A stretch of 64,000 bases of DNA from Tigheibacillus halophilus (GTDB taxonomy: Bacteria > Bacillota > Bacilli > Bacillales > Amphibacillaceae). Location of the stretch: assembly GCF_042683165.1 (NCBI RefSeq), contig NZ_JBHUIZ010000005.1, forward strand, positions 124,001 through 188,000, written 5' to 3'. Both the position numbers and the translations under genes were made by a program. Positions 1 through 8,025 of the stretch are shown one piece after another. Below the pieces are notes generated by a model that saw nothing but the letters and a program-made list of their open reading frames with translations, searched no databases and was not told the origin of the DNA. The stretch's first letter is position 1, and every line of letters begins with the position of its first letter.

Positions 1-142
1 CGAACACACCTTGTTCCTGCAAGAATGACTTGACCATTCCGCCTGATTCGAGGACATTAGCCAATTTCAAAAATTGGCCAAGCGGAATAAAGTCCGTTTT
101 AATTTCCAGTTTTTCTTCCAATTCACTCACCAAATTTTCCAT
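1..142 (-). CDS. yaaA: S4-domain protein YaaA (partial, N-terminus only)
   Basis: The first 47 codons of a small S4-like RNA-binding protein are present; the rest lies left of the window. The minus-strand translation from ATG at 142 contains the stretch IPLGQFLKLANVLESGGMVK, which matches the start of the S4 fold of YaaA (RlbA), the conserved gene after dnaN in Bacillales. YaaA proteins act in ribosome assembly; that role comes from the family. The start is not marked by a strong ribosome-binding site, so it could shift by a few codons. A terminator separates it from dnaN. Confidence 0.85.
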   Translation of the reverse strand, partial: MENLVSELEEKLEIKTDFIPLGQFLKLANVLESGGMVKSFLQEQGVF

Positions 143-333
143 TCATTATTTAAATCATCTTATATATCTATTTTACTAAAGTTTTGAGGTTTAGGAAAGG
201 ATTGACCCTTTTTTTATCAAAAACGGCTCTAAATACGCTTAAAATTAATATTTTCATTTAGGGACTGGAAATATTTTCTTTTCCACAACCTCTACTCTCC
301 TGTGCATCCAGAACGGATTGTTGCAAAATGAAA

Positions 334-358
334 CAAAAAAACCGGCGCAAAGGCCGGC
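334..358 (-). terminator. Terminator after dnaN
   Basis: On the minus strand a GC-rich stem (CCGGC pairing with GCCGG) is followed by seven T residues just after the dnaN stop codon. This is a typical intrinsic terminator ending dnaA-dnaN transcription before yaaA. Confidence 0.8.
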
Positions 359-375
359 AGCCGCATTTTCGTATT

Positions 376-1512
376 TTAATATGTGCGGACTGGCAAAATG
401 AGCTGAAGGATTTTTTCTTCATTGGTCGGACGAATAATAAATGGACGCATCGCCCCTGTAAAATCGATTTTGATATCTTCCACTTCAATAGCTTTTAATG
501 CGTCCAGCATATATTTGGAGCTAAAGGATATTTTCAATTCTTCTCCTTCAATAGCTGTCACCGAAACTTCTTCTGTCACATTCCCGATTTCCGGAGAATT
601 ACTGGAGATTTCCAAAGAATCTTGTCCACATGTGGATAATTTGACAACATTATTCCGCTCCTCTTTTGCCAACAAGGATGCCCTGTCAATCGTATGAATC
701 AAATCTTTCGTTTTTGCGTGAATGACAGTTTTGACCTGGTCTGGAATCAGGCGTGAAGTTTGCGGATAATTGCCATCCAGTAATCTGGATAAAAAGTTCA
801 AATGCTTTGTCTTAAACAAGATTTGATTATTCGTCACACTAATTTCCACATTTTCTTCGCTGTCGTCAAGAATTTTGTATAATTCATTAATGCTTTTGCC
901 TGGTATGACGATATTCGAAAACTGCATGCCAGTTGCTTCGACAGGAAGGTCCTTAGAAGCGAGACGATGACTGTCTGTTGCTGTGAAATTTAAATTATTA
1001 TTTTCTAACGTGACATTCACACCAGTCAAAATCGGGCGGGTTTCCATTGTGGAAACTGCGAAACTGGTTTGCTTGATCATCGTTTTTAAAAGTGCAATAG
1101 GCATATCAAAACTTTGATCTGTTTGTACAATAGGCAGTTGTGGATATTCTTCTGCATCTTGGCCATTTAGATTGAACTCTGCTCTACCAGAACGGATGGT
1201 AACTTTCATATTGTCATCCGCTTCAAATGCAACTTTGTTTTCCGGAAGTTTTCGGACGATGTCCGGAAAATAGCGTGCATGAAGTACGATGGAACCAGGT
1301 TCTATGTCTTCTACATAAACATTTCCATCCGATTCCGCTGGTATATAGGATTCTATCGATATATCAGAATCACTACCTGTCAGCAGGATGCCGTGTTCCC
1401 TGGCTTCAATTTTCATACCAGTAAGGATCGGTATAGCTGTACGGGAAGAGATTGCTTTCATTACATCCTGCACGCTTGAAATAAGTAAGGATTGTTCAAT
1501 CGTGAATTTCAT
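376..1512 (-). CDS. dnaN: DNA polymerase III beta sliding clamp
   Basis: The 378-residue protein has the usual length of the bacterial beta clamp. The clamp is a ring-shaped dimer of three similar domains that tethers DNA polymerase III to DNA. The N-terminus (MKFTIEQSLLISSVQDVMKA) and the C-terminal LPVRTY end are typical of Bacillales DnaN. ATG at 1512 has a GGAGG site eight bases upstream. It follows dnaA on the same strand after about 200 bases that hold origin elements, and it is probably co-transcribed with dnaA. Confidence 0.98.
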   Translation of the reverse strand: MKFTIEQSLLISSVQDVMKAISSRTAIPILTGMKIEAREHGILLTGSDSDISIESYIPAESDGNVYVEDIEPGSIVLHARYFPDIVRKLPENKVAFEADDNMKVTIRSGRAEFNLNGQDAEEYPQLPIVQTDQSFDMPIALLKTMIKQTSFAVSTMETRPILTGVNVTLENNNLNFTATDSHRLASKDLPVEATGMQFSNIVIPGKSINELYKILDDSEENVEISVTNNQILFKTKHLNFLSRLLDGNYPQTSRLIPDQVKTVIHAKTKDLIHTIDRASLLAKEERNNVVKLSTCGQDSLEISSNSPEIGNVTEEVSVTAIEGEELKISFSSKYMLDALKAIEVEDIKIDFTGAMRPFIIRPTNEEKILQLILPVRTY

Positions 1513-1585
1513 TTTTGGTTCCTCCTATTGGCTGAAAAGTTCAGACGCTGATCATACATATATATTTATTATTTTTATAAAAATA

Positions 1586-1697
1586 TAGTAATACAAGTAA
1601 TAAGGGCTGTTGATTTGTGGATATATGACAATAACCTTTGCTGACACAGTTATCCCCATGTTGATAAACTGTTTATAAGTTGGAATTGTTATCCAGC
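1586..1697. other. oriC: oriC unwinding side: DnaA boxes and DnaA-trio-like tract
   Basis: The dnaA-dnaN spacer holds near-consensus DnaA boxes: TGTGGATAT at 1616-1624, TTATCCCCA at 1650-1658 and TGTTGATAA at 1659-1667, with weaker matches to 1697. On the dnaN side of the 1616 box there is a GC patch (gggc, 1604-1607). The plus strand read 3' to 5' from 1603 then gives AAT AAT GAA CAT AAT GAT, followed by an AT-only stretch near 1560-1585. This order (box, GC patch, trio repeats, AT-rich DNA) is the basal unwinding arrangement described for B. subtilis. The function here is inferred from that match. Confidence 0.75.
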
Positions 1698-1716
1698 CTA
1701 TTCACAAGGGTTGAAC

Positions 1717-3075
1717 TTAAAGAGATTTTATTTGTTCTCTTAAATCATCAATTTCTTTTTGAAATAAAGTGTCAGCGTCTATCATTTTAGCTATTTTTTC
1801 ATGTGCGTGAATGACTGTCGTATGATCACGTCCGCCAAATTCTTCACCTATTTTCGGCAGGGAATTATCCGTCATTTCTCTGGAAAGATACATTGCGATC
1901 TGACGTGGAAATGCAATGGATTTCGTCCGTTTTTTGGCAATGAAGTCATCCATCCGGATTTGATAGTTCTGTCCGACAACTTCCATGATTTTTTTGATGG
2001 TGATGACATTCGGCCGATTGCTTGGAATGATGTCTTTTAATGCGTCCGCTGCCAAGGCTGCATCAATGTCCTGATTGACAAGTGATGAATATGCGACCAC
2101 ACGAATCAGTGCGCCTTCGAGTTCACGTATGTTTGTGTCGATTTGGTTTGCAATATAAAGCATGACCTCATTCGGGATGTCAAGTCCTTCAGATTTCGCT
2201 TTTTTATTTAATATAGCAATTCTTGTCTCCAAATCAGGCGGGGTGATGTCCGTGATTAACCCCCACTCAAATCGGGAACGCAGCCGATCCTCCAAAGTTG
2301 GTATTTCCTTAGGCGGCCGGTCACTTGAAATGATAATCTGTTTATTTTCTTCATGCAGTGCATTAAATGTGTGAAAAAATTCCTCTTGTGTCGATTCCTT
2401 TCCGGCAATGAACTGAATATCATCAATCAGCAAAATATCGACGCTGCGGTATTTATTGCGAAAGTTTGTCGTTTTATTTTCCATGATGGCATTGATAAAT
2501 TCATTGGTGAATTTCTCTGATGTCAGGTAGACTACCTTGGCATTGGGATTATGATCTCGGACATAATGGCCGATAGCATGCATCAAATGAGTTTTTCCCA
2601 ATCCAACTCCGCCATAAATGAATAACGGGTTATAGGCCTTGGCTGGTGCTTCAGCGACAGCTAAGGATGCTGCATGGGCAAAGCGATTGCCGGATCCGAT
2701 GACAAAGGAATCAAATACATATTTTGGATTCAGCATGGTTTTTTGCAGCTCTTGAATATCTTCAGCCGGCTTTTCCTTTTTTTCGACAGGTTTGATATGT
2801 TCGCTTTCGGCCTGGGAATCAGGAATGATGAACTTGATTGTCAGCTTGGACCCGGTTATTTCTTCCACAATATCCGCGATTAATTGCGTGTACTGTTCTT
2901 CCAGCCAATCCCTGGCAAACTCATTCGGGGCGGATATGACCAATGTTTTTCCTTCAAGTGTGGCGGCCTGGGTATTCTTCAGCCAGGTATCAAAACTTGG
3001 TTTGCTGACTTTTTCCTGTATCTTTTCTAGAGCGATTGCCCAAAGCTCATCAATATTTTCCAAAGGGGAGTCCAC
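1717..3075 (-). CDS. dnaA: Chromosomal replication initiator DnaA
   Basis: The 452-residue AAA+ initiator binds DnaA boxes and melts oriC. Domain I covers residues 1-85 or so and is followed by a charged linker. The ATPase domain has Walker A GGVGLGKTH at 155-163 and Walker B LLIDD at 215-219. The C-terminal DNA-binding domain carries the signature GGRDHTTVIHAHEKI from residue 414. The start is GTG at 3075, chosen because an AAAGGAG site lies directly upstream. DnaA boxes on both sides of the gene suggest the usual autoregulation. Confidence 0.98.
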   Translation of the reverse strand: MDSPLENIDELWAIALEKIQEKVSKPSFDTWLKNTQAATLEGKTLVISAPNEFARDWLEEQYTQLIADIVEEITGSKLTIKFIIPDSQAESEHIKPVEKKEKPAEDIQELQKTMLNPKYVFDSFVIGSGNRFAHAASLAVAEAPAKAYNPLFIYGGVGLGKTHLMHAIGHYVRDHNPNAKVVYLTSEKFTNEFINAIMENKTTNFRNKYRSVDILLIDDIQFIAGKESTQEEFFHTFNALHEENKQIIISSDRPPKEIPTLEDRLRSRFEWGLITDITPPDLETRIAILNKKAKSEGLDIPNEVMLYIANQIDTNIRELEGALIRVVAYSSLVNQDIDAALAADALKDIIPSNRPNVITIKKIMEVVGQNYQIRMDDFIAKKRTKSIAFPRQIAMYLSREMTDNSLPKIGEEFGGRDHTTVIHAHEKIAKMIDADTLFQKEIDDLREQIKSL

Positions 3076-3478
3076 TCCTTTCTACTAATTTTAAATGACT
3101 GCATGAAGCGTATTTTTTTTGGCAGAATTCACCCATTATCAACTGCTTGGCAGTAGGAACATTGCAACTATGGATTTCACTGCAGGCTTGCTGAATGATA
3201 GGTTTTCCAGCATAGAGCGGCAGAACATCATCCGCGATTTGTACAAGCCAAACTGAGGCATTCCCCGCGATCATATAATTGGGAAATGCTGTATTTTCTT
3301 GGATGAAATGACAAAAATATCGCATCATCCGAAGAAAATAGCATATGAATAAAAAAGATGCGAGTGATGCATTTTTCGGTTTATATGCAGGGATTATGCG
3401 AGTGTTAAATAAGTGGATCTTGCATAAAACGATAGCAATTATCGATTTGCCAGTCCATCGAATATTTATTTAAGGACT

Positions 3479-3850
3479 TGTGGATGGAAATAACGATTGC
3501 AACAAAGATCGTACCGGTTATAAGCATTGTACACACGCTTGTTGATAACTCGGCTAACAATACTGTGAACAAATGTCCACAGATTATCCACAGATTGTGC
3601 ATAAGTTCATAAGCAATTATTTTTATTCACAAGTTAAAACACAATAATCATACCAAAAAAAAATAGATAGTGCAATGGCTTTTAGACACTTATCCACATG
3701 TTCCGACAACTGTAGACAAAATCAGTCCACAAGCGTGTATATTGTGGTTATCTTGTCGATAATTGTTGCAGAGTATAAAATGGGCCATTCAATTGTTTCA
3801 CATAGTGGTGTGGATAAAAAATATCCTTTCTAGTAATAGATTTTTGGTAG
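3479..3850. other. oriC: oriC, rpmH-side DnaA-box cluster
   Basis: The long non-coding interval between divergent dnaA and rpmH contains three perfect DnaA boxes: TTATCCACA at 3586-3594 and 3690-3698, and its complement TGTGGATAA at 3809-3817. One-mismatch boxes lie at 3542-3550 and 3598-3606. Weaker ones lie at 3479-3487, 3575-3583 and 3743-3751. An AT-rich tract follows at about 3814-3855. No credible gene lies between 3076 and 4093. By analogy with B. subtilis this is the upstream half of a bipartite origin. Confidence 0.9.
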
Positions 3851-3995
3851 TATTATTAGGGAGAGACTGAACTGTTATACATCAGTTTGCCATAAGCATG
3901 TGGTGATAAGTTAGTAACAAGATGCAATGGAAAATGATACGGAGAAACAAAGGTTTGAATATGGTTATAGAATAAAAATGCTTTTCTAGTTGTTA

Positions 3996-4025
3996 TTGAC
4001 AGATTGCAGGTATGTTGAGTATAAT
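3996..4025 (+). promoter_or_regulatory. SigA-type promoter for rpmH-rnpA
   Basis: A perfect -35 TTGACA (3996-4001) and a perfect -10 TATAAT (4020-4025) are separated by 18 bases. They lie about 70 bases upstream of rpmH and face it. Confidence 0.85.
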
Positions 4026-4093
4026 TACAAAGACTGTCTAGAGATTTTTAATCTGGAATCGATTCAGATCCCTCAGGGAGGTGCAAAAATAGA

Positions 4094-4228
4094 ATGAAAA
4101 GAACATTTCAGCCAAACAACCGCAAAAGAAAAAAGGTTCATGGTTTTCGTGCACGTATGAGCACTAAGAATGGTCGTAAAGTGTTGGCTCGCCGACGTCA
4201 AAAAGGAAGAAAAGTATTATCAGCATAG
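4094..4228 (+). CDS. rpmH: 50S ribosomal protein L34
   Basis: This 44-residue, very basic protein begins MKRTFQPNNRKRKKVHGFR and ends GRKVLSA, which is diagnostic for L34. It binds 23S rRNA in the large subunit. A GGGAGG-type site lies upstream of ATG 4094. It is the first gene of the plus-strand origin operon and is followed by a hairpin before rnpA, the usual arrangement. Confidence 0.97.
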   Translation: MKRTFQPNNRKRKKVHGFRARMSTKNGRKVLARRRQKGRKVLSA

Positions 4229-4258
4229 ACCACTGCATATTTGTCAGTGGTTTTTTTT
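4229..4258 (+). terminator. Hairpin with T-run between rpmH and rnpA
   Basis: ACCACTG pairs with CAGTGGT around a nine-base loop, followed by eight T residues. It starts right at the rpmH stop codon. It probably terminates most transcripts and so lowers rnpA expression relative to L34. Confidence 0.75.
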
Positions 4259-4381
4259 CTATGGAAGAAAAACTGCTAAGGGGTACAAGTCTCCTTTGAA
4301 AGTGTCTTCCATGGGTATACATAAGCTGAAGCGTGGATGCAGCATCAGCAGCATGAGAATTGGACAGGCAGATGTAAGGTG

Positions 4382-4729
4382 ATGGCATTGAAGAAAGCAT
4401 ATCGAGTAAAAGATAATCGGGATTTTCAAAAGATATTCAAAAAGAGGAATTCGTTCGCCAACAGACAGTTGGTCATTTACCATGTAGAAAAACCGGAGCA
4501 GAAGCACTTTCGTGTAGGTTTGTCTGTTGGAAAAAAAATCGGCAATGCCGTTACCCGCAATCGCATCAAAAGATATTTACGGCAGGCGTTTCTGGAGTTG
4601 GAAGAGCAAATCAGACCTGAAATCGACATGATTATCATTGCGCGTCAGCCAACGAAAGATATGGGATTGCAAGAAATGAAAAAGAGTCTGGTGCATTTAT
4701 TGAAAAAACAGCAATTGCTGAAAAGATGA
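4382..4729 (+). CDS. rnpA: Ribonuclease P protein component
   Basis: This 115-residue basic protein assists the RNase P RNA in tRNA 5'-end maturation. It has the conserved block GKKIGNAVTRNRIKRYLRQA, including the RNR signature, and an N-terminus (ALKKAYRVKDNRDFQKIFK) like B. subtilis RnpA. The reading frame is open further upstream, but ATG at 4382 follows a TAAGGTG site and matches the family start. It lies between rpmH and yidC as in nearly all Bacillota. Confidence 0.96.
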   Translation: MALKKAYRVKDNRDFQKIFKKRNSFANRQLVIYHVEKPEQKHFRVGLSVGKKIGNAVTRNRIKRYLRQAFLELEEQIRPEIDMIIIARQPTKDMGLQEMKKSLVHLLKKQQLLKR

Positions 4730-4789
4730 AGGTGCCTTTGATTTCGCATATACCAAATCACTGCTTCATGAGAATGGGGGAAAAGCGAC

Positions 4790-5563
4790 TTGCGTAAAAA
4801 AATGTTATTGAGTTTGGGATTGATTGGTTTGATTTTTTTCTTAAGCGGATGTACGTCGTACAATGAGCCGATCAATGCTGAAAGCACAGGGATATGGAGT
4901 AAATATTTTGTTTATCCATTATCGCTGACGATCACATATTTCGCGAAAGTGCTTGGAAACAGCTATGGATTAGGAATTATAATCGTCACTTTTATTATCC
5001 GTTTAATTTTATTGCCGCTTAATATCAAGCAATTAAAAAGCTCACAGGCTATGCAGGAAGTTCAGCCTGAACTGAAGAAATTGCAGCAAAAATATAGTTC
5101 CAAGGATGCCAATACACAACGTAAATTGCAGGAAGAAACGATGGCCTTATTCCAAAAACATGGTGTCAACCCGCTGTCTGGTTGTCTTCCAGTACTAGTT
5201 CAGATGCCATTTTTGATTGCTATTTATCACGCTATCATGCGTACAACGGCTATCAAAGAACAGAGCTTTTTATGGTTTCAGCTTGGACAGCCGGATCCTT
5301 ATTTCATCTTGCCAATCATTGCGGCTGCTGCAACCTTCCTGCAGCAGAAATTAATGATGGCAGGAAGTGCAGCGGGACAAAACCCGCAGATGGCGGTCAT
5401 GATGTATATGATGCCGATCATGATCGGTGTGTTTGCTCTTTTCTTTCCATCCGCACTTCCGCTATACTGGATTGTAGGTAACGTTTTCATGATTGCACAA
5501 GCTTTACTCATCCGTAAGCCAAAGATCACAGAAAATGCGAATCCGGGAGGTAGCAAAAAGTGA
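4790..5563 (+). CDS. yidC: Membrane protein insertase YidC/SpoIIIJ
   Basis: This 257-residue lipoprotein insertase folds and inserts inner-membrane proteins, alone or with SecYEG. The start is TTG at 4790 behind a GGGGG-type site. The signal peptide ends in the lipobox LSGC with the lipidated cysteine at residue 21. Five hydrophobic segments follow, with the YidC core around FIIRLILLPLNIKQ and the NPLSGCLPVLVQMPFLIAIY block. The stop codon overlaps the jag start, so the two are translationally coupled. The position next to jag indicates the SpoIIIJ-type paralogue, which is also needed in sporulation. Confidence 0.96.
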   Translation: MRKKMLLSLGLIGLIFFLSGCTSYNEPINAESTGIWSKYFVYPLSLTITYFAKVLGNSYGLGIIIVTFIIRLILLPLNIKQLKSSQAMQEVQPELKKLQQKYSSKDANTQRKLQEETMALFQKHGVNPLSGCLPVLVQMPFLIAIYHAIMRTTAIKEQSFLWFQLGQPDPYFILPIIAAAATFLQQKLMMAGSAAGQNPQMAVMMYMMPIMIGVFALFFPSALPLYWIVGNVFMIAQALLIRKPKITENANPGGSKK

Positions 5564-6180
5564 GGCAAATAACTGCCAGCGGACAATCAGTCGAAGAAGC
5601 GGTCCTATCAGCGTTAGCGCAGTTGAACACATCAAAGGACCAAGTCGAAATTGAAATTATTGATGAAGGCAGGAAAGGACTTTTGGGTGTATTTGGCACC
5701 AAACCAGCTGTTGTTAAAGTGACGGTTGCCAAGAATGTCATTCAGGAAGCAGAACGTTTCATCAAGGATATTGCCGATAAGATGGGAATTGATGTAGAAA
5801 TTGCAACTGATGTCAATGAAAACCAGGTCACTTTTGATCTGCAGGGAGAAAAAATCGCCTTGCTGATAGGAAAACGCGGACAAACATTGAACGCCTTGCA
5901 ATATTTGGTTCAGTTATATGTAAACAAGGAAAAGAAAAAGTATTATTCTGTGATGCTCGATGCCCAAGGCTATAGGCAGCGCAGGCAAGAAACGTTAGAA
6001 ATACTTGCAGCACGCATGGCTGAAAAATCTGTGCGCAACAAAACAAAAGTGGCGTTGGAGCCAATGCCGGCTTTTGAGCGCAAGATCATTCATACTGCTT
6101 TACAGCGTGATGATCGCGTTTCCACATACTCTGACAGCGTAGATCCGCATCGCCATATTGTCATTGTGGCTAAAGGATAA
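5560..6180 (+). CDS. jag: RNA-binding protein Jag/KhpB
   Basis: This 206-residue protein has the Jag N-terminal domain (about 1-50), a KH domain with the GKRGQTLNALQYL loop in the middle and a C-terminal R3H domain (around RDDRVSTYSDSVDPHRH). Family members bind RNA and influence cell elongation, division or sporulation. The GTG start at 5560 overlaps the yidC stop in a GTGA, showing operon coupling. A terminator follows. Confidence 0.95.
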   Translation: MRQITASGQSVEEAVLSALAQLNTSKDQVEIEIIDEGRKGLLGVFGTKPAVVKVTVAKNVIQEAERFIKDIADKMGIDVEIATDVNENQVTFDLQGEKIALLIGKRGQTLNALQYLVQLYVNKEKKKYYSVMLDAQGYRQRRQETLEILAARMAEKSVRNKTKVALEPMPAFERKIIHTALQRDDRVSTYSDSVDPHRHIVIVAKG

Positions 6181-6195
6181 ATGAAAAGAAATGCT

Positions 6196-6223
6196 AAGTC
6201 CTGGATTTTCCAGGGCTTTTTTT
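6196..6223 (+). terminator. Terminator after jag
   Basis: CCTGGA and TCCAGG pair around a short T loop and are followed by a run of seven T residues. It ends the rpmH-jag operon. Confidence 0.8.
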
Positions 6224-6343
6224 GTGCGGGCATGCATCCAAACTGGTGTCTCTCATCATGGATGTTTGCAAAAGAAAGTGGCAGCTTGCTTTAATGAATG
6301 CATTTACTTGCTGGAATAAATGGAAGATGAAGTGTCTGCCGAC

Positions 6344-6409
6344 TTGTCCACATGTGCATAACTTGATAATATAGCGAGCGGTACATCTTAAGGATTTTAT
6401 TGTGGACAA
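6344..6409. promoter_or_regulatory. DnaA-box cluster upstream of mnmE
   Basis: Three boxes, each one base off consensus, lie in the 432-base jag-mnmE gap: TTGTCCACA at 6344-6352, TGTGCATAA at 6353-6361 (directly abutting) and TGTGGACAA at 6401-6409. In B. subtilis the jag-mnmE (thdF) spacer is, to my recollection, one of the chromosomal DnaA-binding clusters. Apart from the jag terminator I see nothing else in 6224-6600. Confidence 0.55.
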
Positions 6410-6612
6410 GTTTATTTTTATAATGATTTATGGTATTCTATTATGTTAGTGATGTTTTTAGCGGATGGAGAAGTATCATGATCTTTTTTTTGCTGCAAAA
6501 ACACAGCTATGGCATATACGGATAGGAATGAGCATATGCCAAGGTTCCAATGAAAAACAAGACTAAACTTGATATAGATGAAAGAGAAATGAGCAGGATA
6601 GGAGGTGCCAGT

Positions 6613-7995
6613 ATGGCGATGGAGATGGACACGATTGCAGCGATATCTACTCCAGTTGGCGAAGGTGCTATTTCAATTGTGCGTTTGAGTGGTAAGGATG
6701 CTATCCATATAGCTGCGGGTATTTTTGAGGGGAGAGATTTATCTTCTGTTTCGTCTCATACCATTCATTACGGGAAAATTTTGGATCCGCAAACAGAAGA
6801 AATTGCGGAAGAAGTGATGGTTTCTGTGATGAAAGCACCCAAAACATTCACCAGAGAAGATATTGTCGAAATCAATTGTCATGGCGGATTAGTTTCTGTC
6901 AATCGCGTGTTGGAAATTGTCTTGGCAATGGGTGCCCGGATTGCAGAACCAGGTGAATTCACAAAACGTGCATTTTTAAATGGACGAATTGATTTATCCC
7001 AGGCAGAGGCAGTCATGGATTTAATCCGGGCAAAAACGGACAAGGCGATGAATGTCGCTTTAAAACAAATGGATGGACGTTTGTCGCGTATGATTGAAAA
7101 GTACCGTCAAAGCTTGTTGGAAACCATTGCACATGTCGAGGTGAATATTGATTACCCTGAATATGATGATGTGGAAGAAATGTCTCATGATATGATGCGA
7201 GAAAAAACAAAGCAGGTGCATACAGAATTAGAGGAATTATTACAGGTTGCAAAACAGGGGAAAATCTTGCGTGAAGGCCTGTCTACAGCCATCATAGGTC
7301 GACCAAATGTGGGAAAATCCTCCCTTATGAACACATTGGTCCAAGAAAACAAAGCGATTGTGACGGAAATTCCAGGTACGACTCGTGATATTATCGAAGA
7401 ATACGTCAATGTCCGCGGTGTGCCGCTGAGACTTGTCGATACGGCGGGTATTCGCGACACAGAGGATATTGTCGAAAAAATTGGTGTCGAACGCTCTCGT
7501 CAGGTACTAAAAGAAGCTGATTTGATATTATTCGTTCTGAATTACAATGAGGAATTGACTGCAGAAGATATCCAGCTCTTTGAAGCAATTGCAGGTCTGG
7601 AATTCATCATTATTGTCAATAAAACGGATTTGGATAGAAAGCTGGATTTGCAAAAAGTAACACAATTGGCAGAAGGAAAGCCGGTTATCACTACTTCTCT
7701 CGTTGCAGAAAAAGGTGTTGACGAACTTGAAAATGCAATTGCAGAAACTTTCTTTTCCGGTGATTTAGACCAAGGAGATCTGACATACGTTTCCAATATC
7801 CGCCATATTCAATTATTAAAAAAGGCGAAGCAGTCATTAGAGGACGCCATGGCAGCTTTAGAAATGAATATGCCTTTGGATCTGGTACAAATAGATGTAA
7901 CACGAACTTGGGAGTTTTTAGGCGAAATAATCGGAGATACAGCGAGTGACAGCTTGATCGATCAATTATTTTCCCAATTCTGCCTAGGAAAATAA
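6613..7995 (+). CDS. mnmE: tRNA modification GTPase MnmE
   Basis: This 460-residue GTPase acts with MnmG to install the carboxymethylaminomethyl group on uridine 34 of certain tRNAs. The N-terminal formyl-folate domain begins MDTIAAISTPVGEGAISIVR. The G domain has GRPNVGKSS, DTAGIRDT and NKTD motifs. The protein ends in the required CxGK tail (CLGK). An in-frame ATG lies at 6550, but the AGGAGGTG site at 6600-6607 selects ATG 6613. mnmG follows after 30 bases, forming the conserved pair. Confidence 0.97.
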   Translation: MAMEMDTIAAISTPVGEGAISIVRLSGKDAIHIAAGIFEGRDLSSVSSHTIHYGKILDPQTEEIAEEVMVSVMKAPKTFTREDIVEINCHGGLVSVNRVLEIVLAMGARIAEPGEFTKRAFLNGRIDLSQAEAVMDLIRAKTDKAMNVALKQMDGRLSRMIEKYRQSLLETIAHVEVNIDYPEYDDVEEMSHDMMREKTKQVHTELEELLQVAKQGKILREGLSTAIIGRPNVGKSSLMNTLVQENKAIVTEIPGTTRDIIEEYVNVRGVPLRLVDTAGIRDTEDIVEKIGVERSRQVLKEADLILFVLNYNEELTAEDIQLFEAIAGLEFIIIVNKTDLDRKLDLQKVTQLAEGKPVITTSLVAEKGVDELENAIAETFFSGDLDQGDLTYVSNIRHIQLLKKAKQSLEDAMAALEMNMPLDLVQIDVTRTWEFLGEIIGDTASDSLIDQLFSQFCLGK

Positions 7996-8025
7996 TAAGC
8001 TTTTAAATAGAAAGGATGATAAACA

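Noticed and set aside
3050..3328. 92-codon minus-strand frame upstream of dnaA
   Set aside because: It overlaps the dnaA start and its ribosome-binding site, resembles no protein and lies in the dnaA promoter region.
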